From NCBI RefSeq assembly GCF_022539505.1, contig NC_061510.1, positions 274,680,330 to 274,744,329 on the forward strand: a stretch of 64,000 nt of DNA, written 5' to 3'. Positions 12,806 through 22,462 of this stretch are shown piece by piece. Every line of letters starts with the position of its first letter. The stretch's first letter is position 1. The notes beneath the pieces are model-generated. The model worked only from the letters and a program-made list of their open reading frames with translations. It searched no databases and was not told the origin of the DNA. The stretch comes from Lolium rigidum. Its lineage: Eukaryota; Streptophyta; Magnoliopsida; Poales; Poaceae. The translations under genes were made by a program, and so were the position numbers.

Positions 12806-13341
12806 CTGAAAATTATTACTCTTTTTAAATCCAGCTCTCCCTTGGAGAGTGATTTTTGGGATGCTCGCATATATATATTATACTCCTGCTGTCCCAAATT
12901 GCTTGTTGCAGTGTATAGATACATGCAAATCTAGACAAATCTGTGACATCTAATTCGGGCCTGATGGAGTATATTCTTTGAAATAAAATAGTTCAATATA
13001 AGAAACAAGTGTACCCACACAAAACTACAATCGTATATATTGGTATGTGCCACATAAAGAACCCTCGGGAATATAGCACATGAAGAAAAGAAATATTGTA
13101 CTGTAGTTGTTTTAGGTTACTTCCTTGCTCAGTATTGACAGTATGTACATAGTCACAATCTAGCACGAACCCTATACACCAAGCCAGCTAAAATTTGCAA
13201 TTTGAGATATGAGACGAAGCCCATCAGATCTCCAACCCAATAGGTTATTTGGATCCAAGAAACGAACGAATTGACCAGAACTTGAATAAAAGGCTTACAT
13301 AGTACATCTTAATACTGACAAACAATATAGAGAATCAGGAA

Positions 13342-13850
13342 AAAGAAGCACATGGTTTACCGGCCGATTGGAACCGTGGTATGGGACAGCTCCTTTCTCC
13401 CCAGTTCAGAATCACCAGTAAACCCTACAAATGATCCCAAGATCAGTAAGGAATCAATATCCTACACATCTAGGAAGCCCAAGTAGCCTGCGCGCCATTC
13501 ACAGTACGCCCACGCCGGAGAAGAAGGGCACGAATGCCGGCACTTGAGAAGGGAACAAACTCAGCGGAGGGCTTCTGTATCCAGACAAAATCAAGCAAAC
13601 TGAGAAACCAACGGGAATCCCTCCGTGCCTTGGTCGCCTCACCTTGGCAGTTTCTTGGCCGGCGGCAATCGCGCGCGCAGGAAGTAGTTGTTCAGGCGAG
13701 TGGGAATGGGACGGGGAAGGGAAGTGACGGCCGCCAGGAAGAAAGAAAGAGGAAAGGAAACGTCGTGCGTGCGCTCTTTTTTTTATGTGAGGCCTCCGAT
13801 GCGGAAGAAAAAGGCCTCAAGCTGGTACGACCCATCTAGTAATTTTTTGC
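13342..13850 (-). other. GC-richer segment resembling a captured gene 5' end
   Basis: Read on the minus strand, a purine/pyrimidine-rich leader is followed by a GC-rich stretch ending CCAAG|GTGAGG near 13642, like a first exon with a splice donor. No convincing ATG-led coding sequence follows. It lies upstream, in minus orientation, of the exon-like pieces at 12805-12009, so it could be the promoter and 5'UTR of the same captured gene. Confidence 0.3.
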
Positions 13851-13885
13851 GTTCCGATTAACCAGAATTCACCCGAAATCGTTAA

Positions 13886-14998
13886 AAAAAGGCCGACCTT
13901 CGCGAAGGGAAGGCAACTCGCTCCGCACGCGACAAGTGGCGCGCTGTGGTGCCAGAAAATCCCTGGGAAGTGTTCTCCCTGCTCGCCACGTGTCGCAGTG
14001 GAAGCGAGCGTGGGGATGGGGAGGAGAGAGAAGACTGGGTTGTGTCAGTTTTTCCCTTTTTCTTCTAGATTCGTTTTTTCAAAATGAAATATCTTGAGAA
14101 CCGTAAGTCCAAATTACGAACCGTTTTCACTTTTGAGATCCTTGCGTCGAGATCTTCAAAACTAGATCCCATGTTGATAGCTTTGGAGATACTTTTTTTT
14201 CGTACTTCCAATAATATTATGATTGTACCGCATGGTGTATACCTAACTGTACTCGTGTTGTAACTGATAAGTACTTCTGTTTTTAGTGTATTTGGTGCAA
14301 TTTTTCCCTTTATTCGCTAACTGTACTCGCCGTGTGTGGGACCTGTACTGTACTTACGCGCGATTGTACCTGCTCGTGTGCGCCATCGCACTTCGTACAT
14401 GTACTTGCTCGTGTTCACGATCGTACCGCTCAGTATGCGCGTTTGTACCTGCTCGTGTGCGTGATCGTACTTGTACTCGCCCGTGTGTTCAATCAGTACT
14501 CGTGTGTTGTGCGTGACCGTACTCGCCGTGTGCACAACTGTACCTGCTCGTGTGCGTGACTGTACCTGTACTCGCCTGTGTGTTCAACTGTACTCGTGTG
14601 TTGTGCGTGACTGTACCTGCTCGTGTGCACGACTGTACCTCCTTGTGTGCGCAACTATACTTGTACTCGCCTATATTCGCGTCGTGTACTTCATAAGCTG
14701 AGTTGAGAGTTGATTTTCTGAGAGTTGATTTGTGGCAAAGTACGAGCGGAAGCTAGCTAGCGTAATAGTTTTTTTTGTTCGCGAACATGCAATCTAGCCA
14801 TGCATCGATCGGCCTAACCCATGTGGTGCATGTACGCCGCGGGGCAGCTAGGAAGTACAGCACGTACACGCGCGGGACTGACGCGGGAGGGGAGCAGCCG
14901 CGGGAGTTGGTGCGCACGCGGCGGAAAGTTCGCCAGCTCTACCACGTGTCGCTGGTTCGTTAGCCCACTTTTCCCTTCGTAAAGGTCGGTCTTTATCT
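13886..14998. mobile_element. TIR element, probably Mutator-like, non-autonomous
   Basis: AAAGGCCGACCTTCGCGAAGGG near 13890 recurs inverted near 14966-14990 as CCCTTCGTAAAGGTCGGTC, and the similarity continues more weakly inward, including CACGTG-type motifs. The 1.1 kb between codes for nothing recognisable and holds a minisatellite. I could not fix the exact ends or a 9-bp target duplication, so the superfamily is a guess. Confidence 0.45.
14290..14695. repeat. GTAC-rich minisatellite
   Basis: About 400 bp of diverged tandem units, roughly 20-28 bp long, built from CTGTACCTGCTCGTGTGCG and TGTACTCGCCCGTGTGTTCA type modules. The motif GTAC recurs every one to two helical turns. Open frames across it are rich in C, T, R and V through repetition and are not taken as genes. 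Confidence 0.75.
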
Positions 14999-15209
14999 AG
15001 TGGTACCCATTCACCTATTTCGACTTGCGGAGTAGCAGCCCTTGAGACGATAAGCCGGCCCATTTAGCGCTAATTAAGGAAGGAAACGTTTTGAGCGATG
15101 TTGTGGGAATACAGAGACGAATCTGGGACGTGAAGTGGTAGGATCCAACGGCTGAGGGCTTCAAATGGCTGTGGTGGCTCCTAGCTAGGTGAGTTTTACT
15201 GTTACTCAA

Positions 15210-16198
15210 TTTTAGAATTACTACATGTAGCATTTTCCAATTCCAACCATATAACAATTTAACGAAGAAGAAACTTCGCCTTGAACATTATGAGTAAAGC
15301 CTAAGGACATATGTGTCCATATGCAACAAGTGAGCGTGTCTCTTTCCCACAAAGTGAATGCTAGGATCCATTTTATTCAAACAAAAACAAAAACAAAAAC
15401 AAACCGACGCTCCAAGTAAAGAACACAAGATGTGATTGAATAAAAATATAGTTTCAGTGGAAGGAACTCGATGATGTTGTCGATGAAGAAGGGGATGCCT
15501 TGGGCATCCCCAAGCTTAGACGCTTGAGTCTTCTTAAAATATGCAGGGGTGAACCACGGGGGCATCCCCAAGCTTAGAGCTTTCACTCCTCTTGATCATA
15601 GTATATCATTCTCCTCTCTTGACCCTTGAAAACTTCCTTCACACCAAACTTCAAGCAAACTCATTAGAGGGTTAGTGCATCATTAATAATTCACACATTC
15701 GGAGGTGACACAATCATTATTTTCACTTCGGACATTGCATAATGCTACTGGACATTAATGGATCAAAGAAATAAATCCAACATAGCAAAAGAGGCAATGC
15801 GAAATAAAAGGCAGAATCTGTCAAAAACAGAACAGTCCGTAAAGACGAATTTAAAGCTGGCACCAGACTTGCTCAAATGGAAAACTCAAAACTAATGAAA
15901 GTTGCGTACATATCTGAGGATCACGCTCGTAAATTGGCAGATTTTGTCGAATTTTCTACAGAGAACTGTGCCCAGATTCGTGACAGACAGCAATGCTGTT
16001 TCGCGCAGCGATCCCAAATATAACATCAACTATAACATAGAAACTTTACTTGGCACATAAACATGATAAGGAGAGGTTGCTACAGTAGTAAACAACTTCC
16101 AAGACTCAACAAAACAAAAAATTGCTGTAGTAAAAACATGGGTTGTCTCCCATAAGCGCTTTTTTAACGCCTTTCAGCCTAGGCGCGTAAAGTGCAAA
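15210..16198. other. Non-coding region of element A after gag-protease
   Basis: AT-rich retrotransposon sequence without a coding frame. It contains a (CAAAAA)n tract at 15379-15403, two internal polypurine-like motifs (15504-15520, 15562-15578) and a perfect 9-bp hairpin, GGGGATGCC/GGCATCCCC, at 15491-15511. Confidence 0.65.
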
Positions 16199-18315
16199 TC
16201 AAGTAACATCGAGAGTAGAAGCATCAACATCATAACTTGTTCTAATAATAGAATCAAAAGGCAACTTCATTCTCTTTCTAGGGAAGTGTTCCATACCTTT
16301 CTTGAGAGGAAATTGATATTTAATATTACCTTCCCTCATATCAATAACAAGCACTAACAGCTCAAGAAAAGGTCTTCCCAACACAATAGGACAAGATGCA
16401 TTGCATTCGATATCCAAAACAACAAAATCAACGGGGACAAGGTTATTGTTAACCGTAATGTGCACATTATCAATCCTCCCCAAAGGTTTCTTTTTAACAT
16501 TATCGGCAAGATTAACATCCAAATAACAATTCTTCAATGGTGGCAAGTCAAGCATATCATAAATCTTTTTAGGCATAACGTAAATACTTGCACCAAGATC
16601 ACATAAAGCATTACATTCAAAGTCATTGAATTTCATTTTAATGATGGGCTCCCAACCATCTTCTAACTTTCTAGGAATAGAAGTTTCAAGTTTTAGTTTC
16701 TCTTCTCTAGCTTTTATGAGAGCATTTGTAATATGTTTTGTAAAGGCTAAATTTATAGCACTAGCATTAGGACTTTTAGCAAGTTTTTGTAAGAACTTTA
16801 TAACTTCAGAGATGTGGCAATCATCAAAATCTAAATCATTATGAGCTACAGCAATGGGATCATTGTTCCCAAGGTTGAAAAAATTTCAGCAGTTTTATCA
16901 CAAGCGGTCCAAGTAGCTTTAGCAATTTCAGCAGCTTTTGTACGCTTTGCATTAGAAGTAGAAACATTGCCAACACCAATTATTTTACCATTGATAGTAG
17001 GAGGTGCAGCAACATGTGAAGAATTAGCATTACTAGTGGTGGTAATAGTCCAAACTTTAGCTACATTATTCTCTTTAGCTAGTTTTTCATTTTCTTCTCT
17101 ATCCCACCTAGCACGCAGTTCAGCCATTAATCTTATATTCTCATTAATTCTAACTTGGATGGCATTTGCTGTAGTAGTAATCTTATTATCAATATCATTA
17201 TTAGGTATAACTTTCAATTTTAAAAGATTAACATCGGAGGCAAGTCTATCAACTCTAGAAGCAATAGTATCAATTTTATCAAGCTTTTCCTCAACAGATT
17301 TGTTAAAAGCAGCTTTGTGTACTAATAAATTCTTTAAGCATAGCTTCAAGACCAGAGGGTACACTCCTATTATTATTGTAAGAATTCCCATAAGAATTAC
17401 CATAACCATTACCATTAGCGTAAGGATATGGCCTATAGTTATTACCGTAGTTGTTCCTATAAGCATTGTTGTTGAAATTATTATTTTTAATGAAATTCAC
17501 ATCAACATTTTCTTCTTGAGCAACCAATGAAGCTAAAGGAACATTATTTGGATCTACATTAGATCTACCATTCACAAGCATAGACATAATCACATCAATC
17601 TTATCACTCAAGGAAGAGGTTTCTTCAACGTAATTTACCTTCTTACCTTGTGGAGCTCTTTCCGTGTGCCATTCGGAGTAATTTATCATCATATCATCAA
17701 GAAGTTTTGTAGCCGCCCCCAATGTGATGGACATAAAGGTACCTCCAGCAGCTGAATCCAATAAATTCCGCGAAGAAAAATTTAGTCCCGCATAGAAGGT
17801 TTGGATGATCATCCAAGTAGTCAATCCATGGGTTGGGCAATTCTTTACCAAAGTTTTCATTCTCTCCCATGCTTGAGCAACATGTTCAGTATCTAATTGC
17901 TTAAAATTCATTATGCTACTTCTCAAAGATATAATTTTAGCGGGAGGATAATATCTACCAATAAAAGCATCCTTGCATTTAGTCCATGAATCAATACTAT
18001 TCTTAGGCAAAGATAGCAACCAATCTTTAGCTCTTCCTCTTAATGAGAAAGGAAACACTTTCAATTTAATAATATCACCATCTACATCTTTATACTTTTG
18101 CATTTCACAAAGTTCAACAAAATTATTGAGATGGGCAGCAAGCATCATCGTAACTAATACCGTAAAATTGATCTCTCATGACAAGATTTAGTAAAGCAGA
18201 GTTTAATTTCAAAGAATTCTGCCGTAGTAGCAGGTGGAGCAATAGGTGTGCATAGGAAATCATTATTATTTGCATTTGTGAAGTCACACAACTTAGTATT
18301 TTCAGGGGTATTCAT
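16199..18315 (-). pseudogene. gag: gag-protease of element A, frameshifted
   Basis: ATG at 18315 begins MNTPENTKLCDFT. After a disruption near 18150-18190 the main gag domain runs 18148-17303 (HLNNFVELCEMQKYKD, FPFSLRGRAKDWLLSLP, QAWERMKTLVKNCPTHG), followed by an Asn/Tyr/Gly-rich tail. Further frameshifts fall near 17320 and 16860. The last part has the retropepsin-like motif LCDLGASIYVMP and the conserved LGRPF (residues of the 16636-16199 frame), ending DVT at 16199. This is the Athila-lineage arrangement of gag joined to protease. At least three frameshifts make it non-functional as it stands, and no polymerase follows. Confidence 0.88.
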
Positions 18316-18540
18316 TTTAGCAACAGATAAATAAAACAAACTAGATAAAGTAAATGCAAGTAACTAATTTTTTTGTGTTTTTGATATAGAGAGCAAGACA
18401 AGTAAATAAAGTAAAACTAGCAACTAATTTTTTTGTATTTTGATTTAGTGCAGCAAACAAAGTAGTAAATAAAATAAAGCAAGACAAACACAAAGTAAAG
18501 AGATTGAGAAGTGGAGACTCCCCTTGCAGCGTGTCTTGAT

Positions 18541-18559
18541 CTCCCCGGCAACGGCGCCA
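18541..18559 (-). other. Primer binding site of element A (tRNA-Asp type)
   Basis: Minus strand TGGCGCCGTTGCCGGGGAG, 11 nt inside the 5' LTR edge at 18571. Complementary to the plant tRNA-Asp 3' end. Confidence 0.9.
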
Positions 18560-18570
18560 GAAATTTGCTT

Positions 18571-20161
18571 TGATGCGCGTAGATGTACACGTCCGTTGGG
18601 AACCCCAAGAGGAAGGTATGATGCGCACGGTGGCAAGTTTCCCTCGCAAGAAACCAAGGTTTAATCGGACCAGTAGGAGTCAAGAAGCACGTTGAAGGTT
18701 GATGGTGGCGAAATGTGATGCGGCGCAACAACAGGGATTCCGGCGCCAACGTGGAATCTGCACAACAAAACCAAAGTACTTTGCCCCAACGAAACAGAGT
18801 GAGGTTGTCAATCTCACCGGCTTGCTGTAACAAAGGATTAAACGTATCGAGTGGAAGATGTTTGCAAGAAAATAATAAAATACAAGTATTGCAGTAAATT
18901 GTATGCTATGTAAAGAATAGGACCGGGGTCCACAGTTCACTAGAGGTGTCTCTCCCATAAGATAAAAGCATGTTGGGTGAACAAATTACAGTCGGGCAAT
19001 TGACAAATAGAGAAAGGCATAACAATGCATATACATGATATGATAAATATAGTGAGATTTAATTGGGCATTACGACAAAGTACATAGACCGCCATCCAAC
19101 CGCATCTATGCCTAAAAAGTCCACCTTCAGAGTTATCGTCCGAACCCCATTCGCATTAAGTTGCTAAGCAACAGACAATTGCATTAAGTATGGTGCGTAA
19201 TGTAATCGACAACTACATCCTTAGACATAGAATCAATGTTTTATCCCTAGTGGCAACAAGCACATCCACAACCTTAGAACTTTCCGTCACCGTCCCGCAT
19301 TCAATGGAGGCATGAACCCACTATCGAGCATAAATACTCCCTCTTGGAGTTAAGAGTACAAACTTGGCCGAGCCTCTACTAATAACGGAGAGCATGCAAG
19401 ATCATAAACAACACATAAACAATAGATTGATAATCACCATAATCATAGTACTCTCTATCCATCGGATCCCGACAAACACAACATATAGAATTACAAATAG
19501 ATGATCTTGATCATGTTAGGCAGCTCACAAGATCCAACAATGAAGCACAACAAGGAGAAGACGACCATCTAGCTACTGCTATGGACCCATGGTCCAGGGG
19601 TGAACTACTCACTCATCACTCCGGAGGCGACCATGGCGGTGTAGAGTCCTCCGGGAGATGAATCCCTCTCCGGCGGGGTGCCGGAGGCGATCTCCTGAAT
19701 CCCCCGAGATGGGATTCGCAGCGGCGGCGTCTCCGGAAGGTTTTCCGTATCGTGGCTCTCGCATCGGGGGTTTCGCGACGGAGGCTTTAAGTAGGCGGAA
19801 GGGTAGGTCGGGGGCCACACGAGGTGCCCGGGGGTAGGGCCGCGCGGCCGGGGCCCGGGCCGCGCCGCCCTGTCCCCCGGCTGCCTCGTGGCCCCACTTC
19901 GTTATCTCTTCGGTCTTCCGGAAGCTTCGTGCAAAAATAGGACCCCGGGCGAAAGTTTCGTCCAATTCCGAGAATATTTCCTTACTAGGATTTCGAAACC
20001 AAAAACAGCTAGAAAACAAAGAATCGGCTCTTCGGCATCTTGTTAATAGGTTAGTTCCAGAAAATGCATAAATATGACATATAATGTGCATAAAACATGT
20101 AGGTATCATCAATAAAGTAGCATGGAACATAAGAAATTATCGATACGTTGGAGACGTATCA
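18571..20161 (-). repeat. 5' LTR of element A
   Basis: 1591 bp, TGATACGTCTCC to CTACGCGCATCA on the minus strand. It matches 7306-8901 throughout. GC-rich cassette at about 19805-19880. The flanking GTGTC at 20162 pairs with 7301-7305. Confidence 0.93.
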
Positions 20162-21220
20162 GTGTCCCACTACACCACACTCGTAGCAAGTGATGGTGGC
20201 CTTGTCCTTGGGAGTCACGGGAACAGCGTTGCTCCCGGTCCTTGGTGCGGTGTTGGTGTTGTTGTTGTTGGCGGGGGCTCTCATCGGAGCACGGTTGAAG
20301 TTGTTGTTGTGGTGGACGTACTTGCTGTTGCTGTGGTTTTTGTTGTGGTGGCCTCCTGGCCTGGGGTTTCCTCCACTCCGGTGCGGAAAACTGGGGCGTG
20401 ACATCGGGGTTGGTGGCTTGTTGCTTCTGGGGGCGAATCCTCCGCTTGAGCTGGGGCGATACCTAGGGGTATTGCTGGGCCCACTCTGGTGCATCATTCT
20501 GCGCTTGCGGTTCTCATTGGCCTGGTTCAGCTGGCCCTCCATCTGGATGGCGGAGTCAACAAGGGCTTCAAGGTCAGCGAATGGAATGTTGACCAACACG
20601 GTCTGCATCTCATCATGCAGTCCGTTCAAGAACCTCTCCTTCCTCTTGTCGGTGGTGTCCGTCTCATCCGGTGCGTACCTGGACAAGGTAAGGAACTTGT
20701 CACGGTACTCTACCACAGTCATCCTGCCCTGCTTGAGTTCGCGGAACTCGTCCCGCATCTTCTTAATCAGGCCCGGGGGCACATGGTACTTGGTGAACTT
20801 GAGCTTGAAGTCGGCCCAAGTCATCATTTGCCCCGCATTCAATGCGCGGGCACTCGTCCACCAAGCACGTGCAGGTCCTGCCAGATAGTGCGTGGCGAAC
20901 AGCACCTTGTCATTGGCCTCCACTCCGGCCACTTCAAGATTGTTCTCCATTGTCTGGAGCCAATCGTCCGCATCGAGGGGTTCCTCCATCTTGCTAAACA
21001 CTGGTGGGTTGGTGTTCTGGAAGTTCTTCAGCTTGGAGCCCGGATGGTCATGGTTTCCGTGGCCTTGGTTGTTCTGGGCAATCTGTTGCAGTGCAGCGAT
21101 GTTGGCTTGCCTTTCAGCTCTTTCAGCCTCTCTATCTGCCATTAGAGTCTGCAGCAGTTGCATCATAGCATCCTGGGATGCACGGCCGGGAGGTGCCATC
21201 TGAACATTGAGATAGTTCAT
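20162..21220 (-). pseudogene. gag: gag of element G, first piece (353 codons)
   Basis: ATG at 21220, then a coiled, charged N-terminus (MADREAERAERQANIAAL), the Retrotrans_gag domain at about residues 75-235 (ADDWLQTMENNLEVAG, YLAGPARAWWTSARAL, VVEYRDKFLTLSRYAPDE), a proline-, serine- and asparagine-rich linker, and the first half of a CCHC knuckle (CYECGVVGH) at the very end. The frame is open over all 353 codons. Element A interrupts here and the gene resumes at 7305. The sequence fits chromovirus gag of the Tekay/Del type, which coats element RNA. Confidence 0.88.
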
Positions 21221-21431
21221 GAGACGAGAGGGAAATTTCTATGGCTTATTTTGGGTAAAGTTCAAAATTTAAAACTTGAGTCCTTGACATGTTGAAAATA
21301 ACACACTTTATTTTATTCATGATGCAAGCATTACAAGCTAACACATCAGAGGGTTTGAAGAACCCCTTTCACCAAACTACGATACATGGGGACCGATACA
21401 ACTCACACCTACGCAAGGTGCACAAGTGAAA

Positions 21432-22256
21432 CTAAGCTTCATCAACATGGATCGGAACGGTGTCATCCATCCCGGCTGTCAGGTCCTCATGGCCATCCTC
21501 ATCAGGATAGAAGGCCAGGTCATCATCATCCTCCTTGTAGTCGTGGTCATTGCTCACATAGGAGTAGCCATCCCCTTGGATGTCTTCCCCCTCTCCTTCT
21601 CCTTCGAGGGCCGCGAGCTGGTCCGACTGGGTCTTGATGGTCTCCTTGAGGGCGGCTATCTGGTCGCGGAGGCGAGAGATGGAGTAGTCCTTCTTCGCGT
21701 TCTCACGGCGAAGGGTCTTGCGCTCTGCGGCGATGATCTTGGTGATCTCGTCCTTCTGAGCCATCTGGTGGTAGGCGAAGTTGGCGAGGGCGCGAGCGTT
21801 GTCGAGCTGGACGTAGGTATCGCACAGCAGGTAGTCGGTGTGGTCCACGTGGTACTTCAACTCGGGATGGGGCGAGAGATCCATCGGTGCCCCCATGGAG
21901 TCGTGCCTTGCCATGTGAAAGTAGCGGGTTCCCCGGATTCGGGGCAGCTCCAGCCCGCACAGACGGGCCAGTGCTTCCTTCATAGCACGAGCGAGGCCGT
22001 CCACCCAGCTGTTCTCCCGGAAGGAGAACTGGATCCTGCCAGTCGTGGGTGACTCGAGCTTTCCGCGGAGGTTAGCGCAGATGATCCACTGCATCTGTCC
22101 TCCGAGCTGGTTGGTGACCTGTCCCCCGAAGAACTCCGGGAAGGGGCGCCCGAGGAACAGGGAGAGCTCAGTCAGGTCCTGCTCAAAAACTAAGCCTCTA
22201 GCATTGCCTAGCCGGTAAAACTCCGTCTGAGCAAATTGCTCCATCTGTAGAGACAT
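21432..22256 (-). CDS. Extra ORF upstream of gag in element G (274 aa, unknown)
   Basis: ATG at 22256 (MSLQMEQFAQTEFYRLGNAR). The frame stays open upstream to about 22289 without an ATG, so 22256 is chosen. The protein has an N-terminal globular-looking half with many aromatics (residues about 10-150), a predicted coiled coil at roughly residues 165-215 (ERKTLRRENAKKDYSISRLR onward) and a very acidic tail (about 220-270). It lies between the primer site (22459) and gag (21220), on the same strand, separated from gag by 211 bp. I recognise no known domain and no protease, polymerase or integrase motif. The clean 274-codon frame next to an intact gag frame suggests a real accessory protein, but its function is unknown. 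Confidence 0.6.
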   Translation of the reverse strand: MSLQMEQFAQTEFYRLGNARGLVFEQDLTELSLFLGRPFPEFFGGQVTNQLGGQMQWIICANLRGKLESPTTGRIQFSFRENSWVDGLARAMKEALARLCGLELPRIRGTRYFHMARHDSMGAPMDLSPHPELKYHVDHTDYLLCDTYVQLDNARALANFAYHQMAQKDEITKIIAAERKTLRRENAKKDYSISRLRDQIAALKETIKTQSDQLAALEGEGEGEDIQGDGYSYVSNDHDYKEDDDDLAFYPDEDGHEDLTAGMDDTVPIHVDEA

Positions 22257-22446
22257 GGATGAGTAAGTTAGAGGAGTGCAAGTGTTCAAATTTTTAATTT
22301 AAGAAAGAAACATGAACTTGTTATTTTGCAAAGGAGCTAAAAGATAAGAGTGTGAATATGTTTTTATAACTATTTCTTTCATTATTTTTGAATCTAAGTG
22401 TTTTCAAACGTCCATTCTAAACTAGGGGCTTCTAAGGTCAAACAAT

Positions 22447-22459
22447 GGCTCTAATACCA
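22447..22459 (-). other. Primer binding site of element G (initiator-Met type)
   Basis: Minus strand TGGTATTAGAGCC, three bases inside the LTR edge. It differs from the common TGGTATCAGAGCC by one C-to-T change, compatible with methylation-driven decay. Confidence 0.85.
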
Positions 22460-22462
22460 ACT

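Larger units (their letters stand above)
10481..15209 (-). mobile_element. Helitron-like insertion in element A (5' end uncertain)
   Basis: At 10481 the minus strand ends in TTCTAG followed by T, preceded by a GC hairpin (GCGC-AGCAAC-GCGC) about 12 nt upstream. This is the 3' signature of Helitrons, which insert between A and T without target duplication. The right limit is inferred: from about 15210 the sequence again looks like the retrotransposon's 3' region. I could not find a clean 5' TC terminus there, so the 5' end may be truncated or altered. Most of the content is AT-rich and low-copy-looking, with exon-like pieces, and it also holds the TIR element 13886-14998. Confidence 0.6.
7306..20161 (-). 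mobile_element. Element A: complete non-autonomous Athila-type retrotransposon
   Basis: Two LTRs (18571-20161 as 5', 7306-8901 as 3'), a primer site at 18541-18559, a polypurine tract at 8902-8917 and a perfect 5-bp duplication GTGTC (7301-7305, 20162-20166) define a 12.9-kb element on the minus strand. Between the LTRs only gag and protease remain (18315-16199). No reverse transcriptase, RNase H or integrase motif was found in any frame. About 4.7 kb of the interior is a later Helitron-like insertion (10481-15209). A would have needed polymerase functions supplied by another element. Confidence 0.93.

Noticed and set aside
14286..14701. Cys/Thr/Arg-rich ORFs
   Set aside because: Translations of the GTAC minisatellite; repeat structure explains them.
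10481..15220. TAGAA on both sides of the A insertion as a 5-bp target duplication
   Set aside because: The ends show no LTR or TIR, whereas the CTAG plus hairpin terminus fits a Helitron, which makes no duplication; the match may be chance.
16841..17530. 229-codon plus-strand hydrophobic ORF
   Set aside because: Opposite strand of element A's gag; hydrophobicity comes from reading Asn/Lys codons in reverse.
20190..21145. Long plus-strand frames opposite G's gag
   Set aside because: Shadows of the minus-strand gag, which has clear domain motifs.
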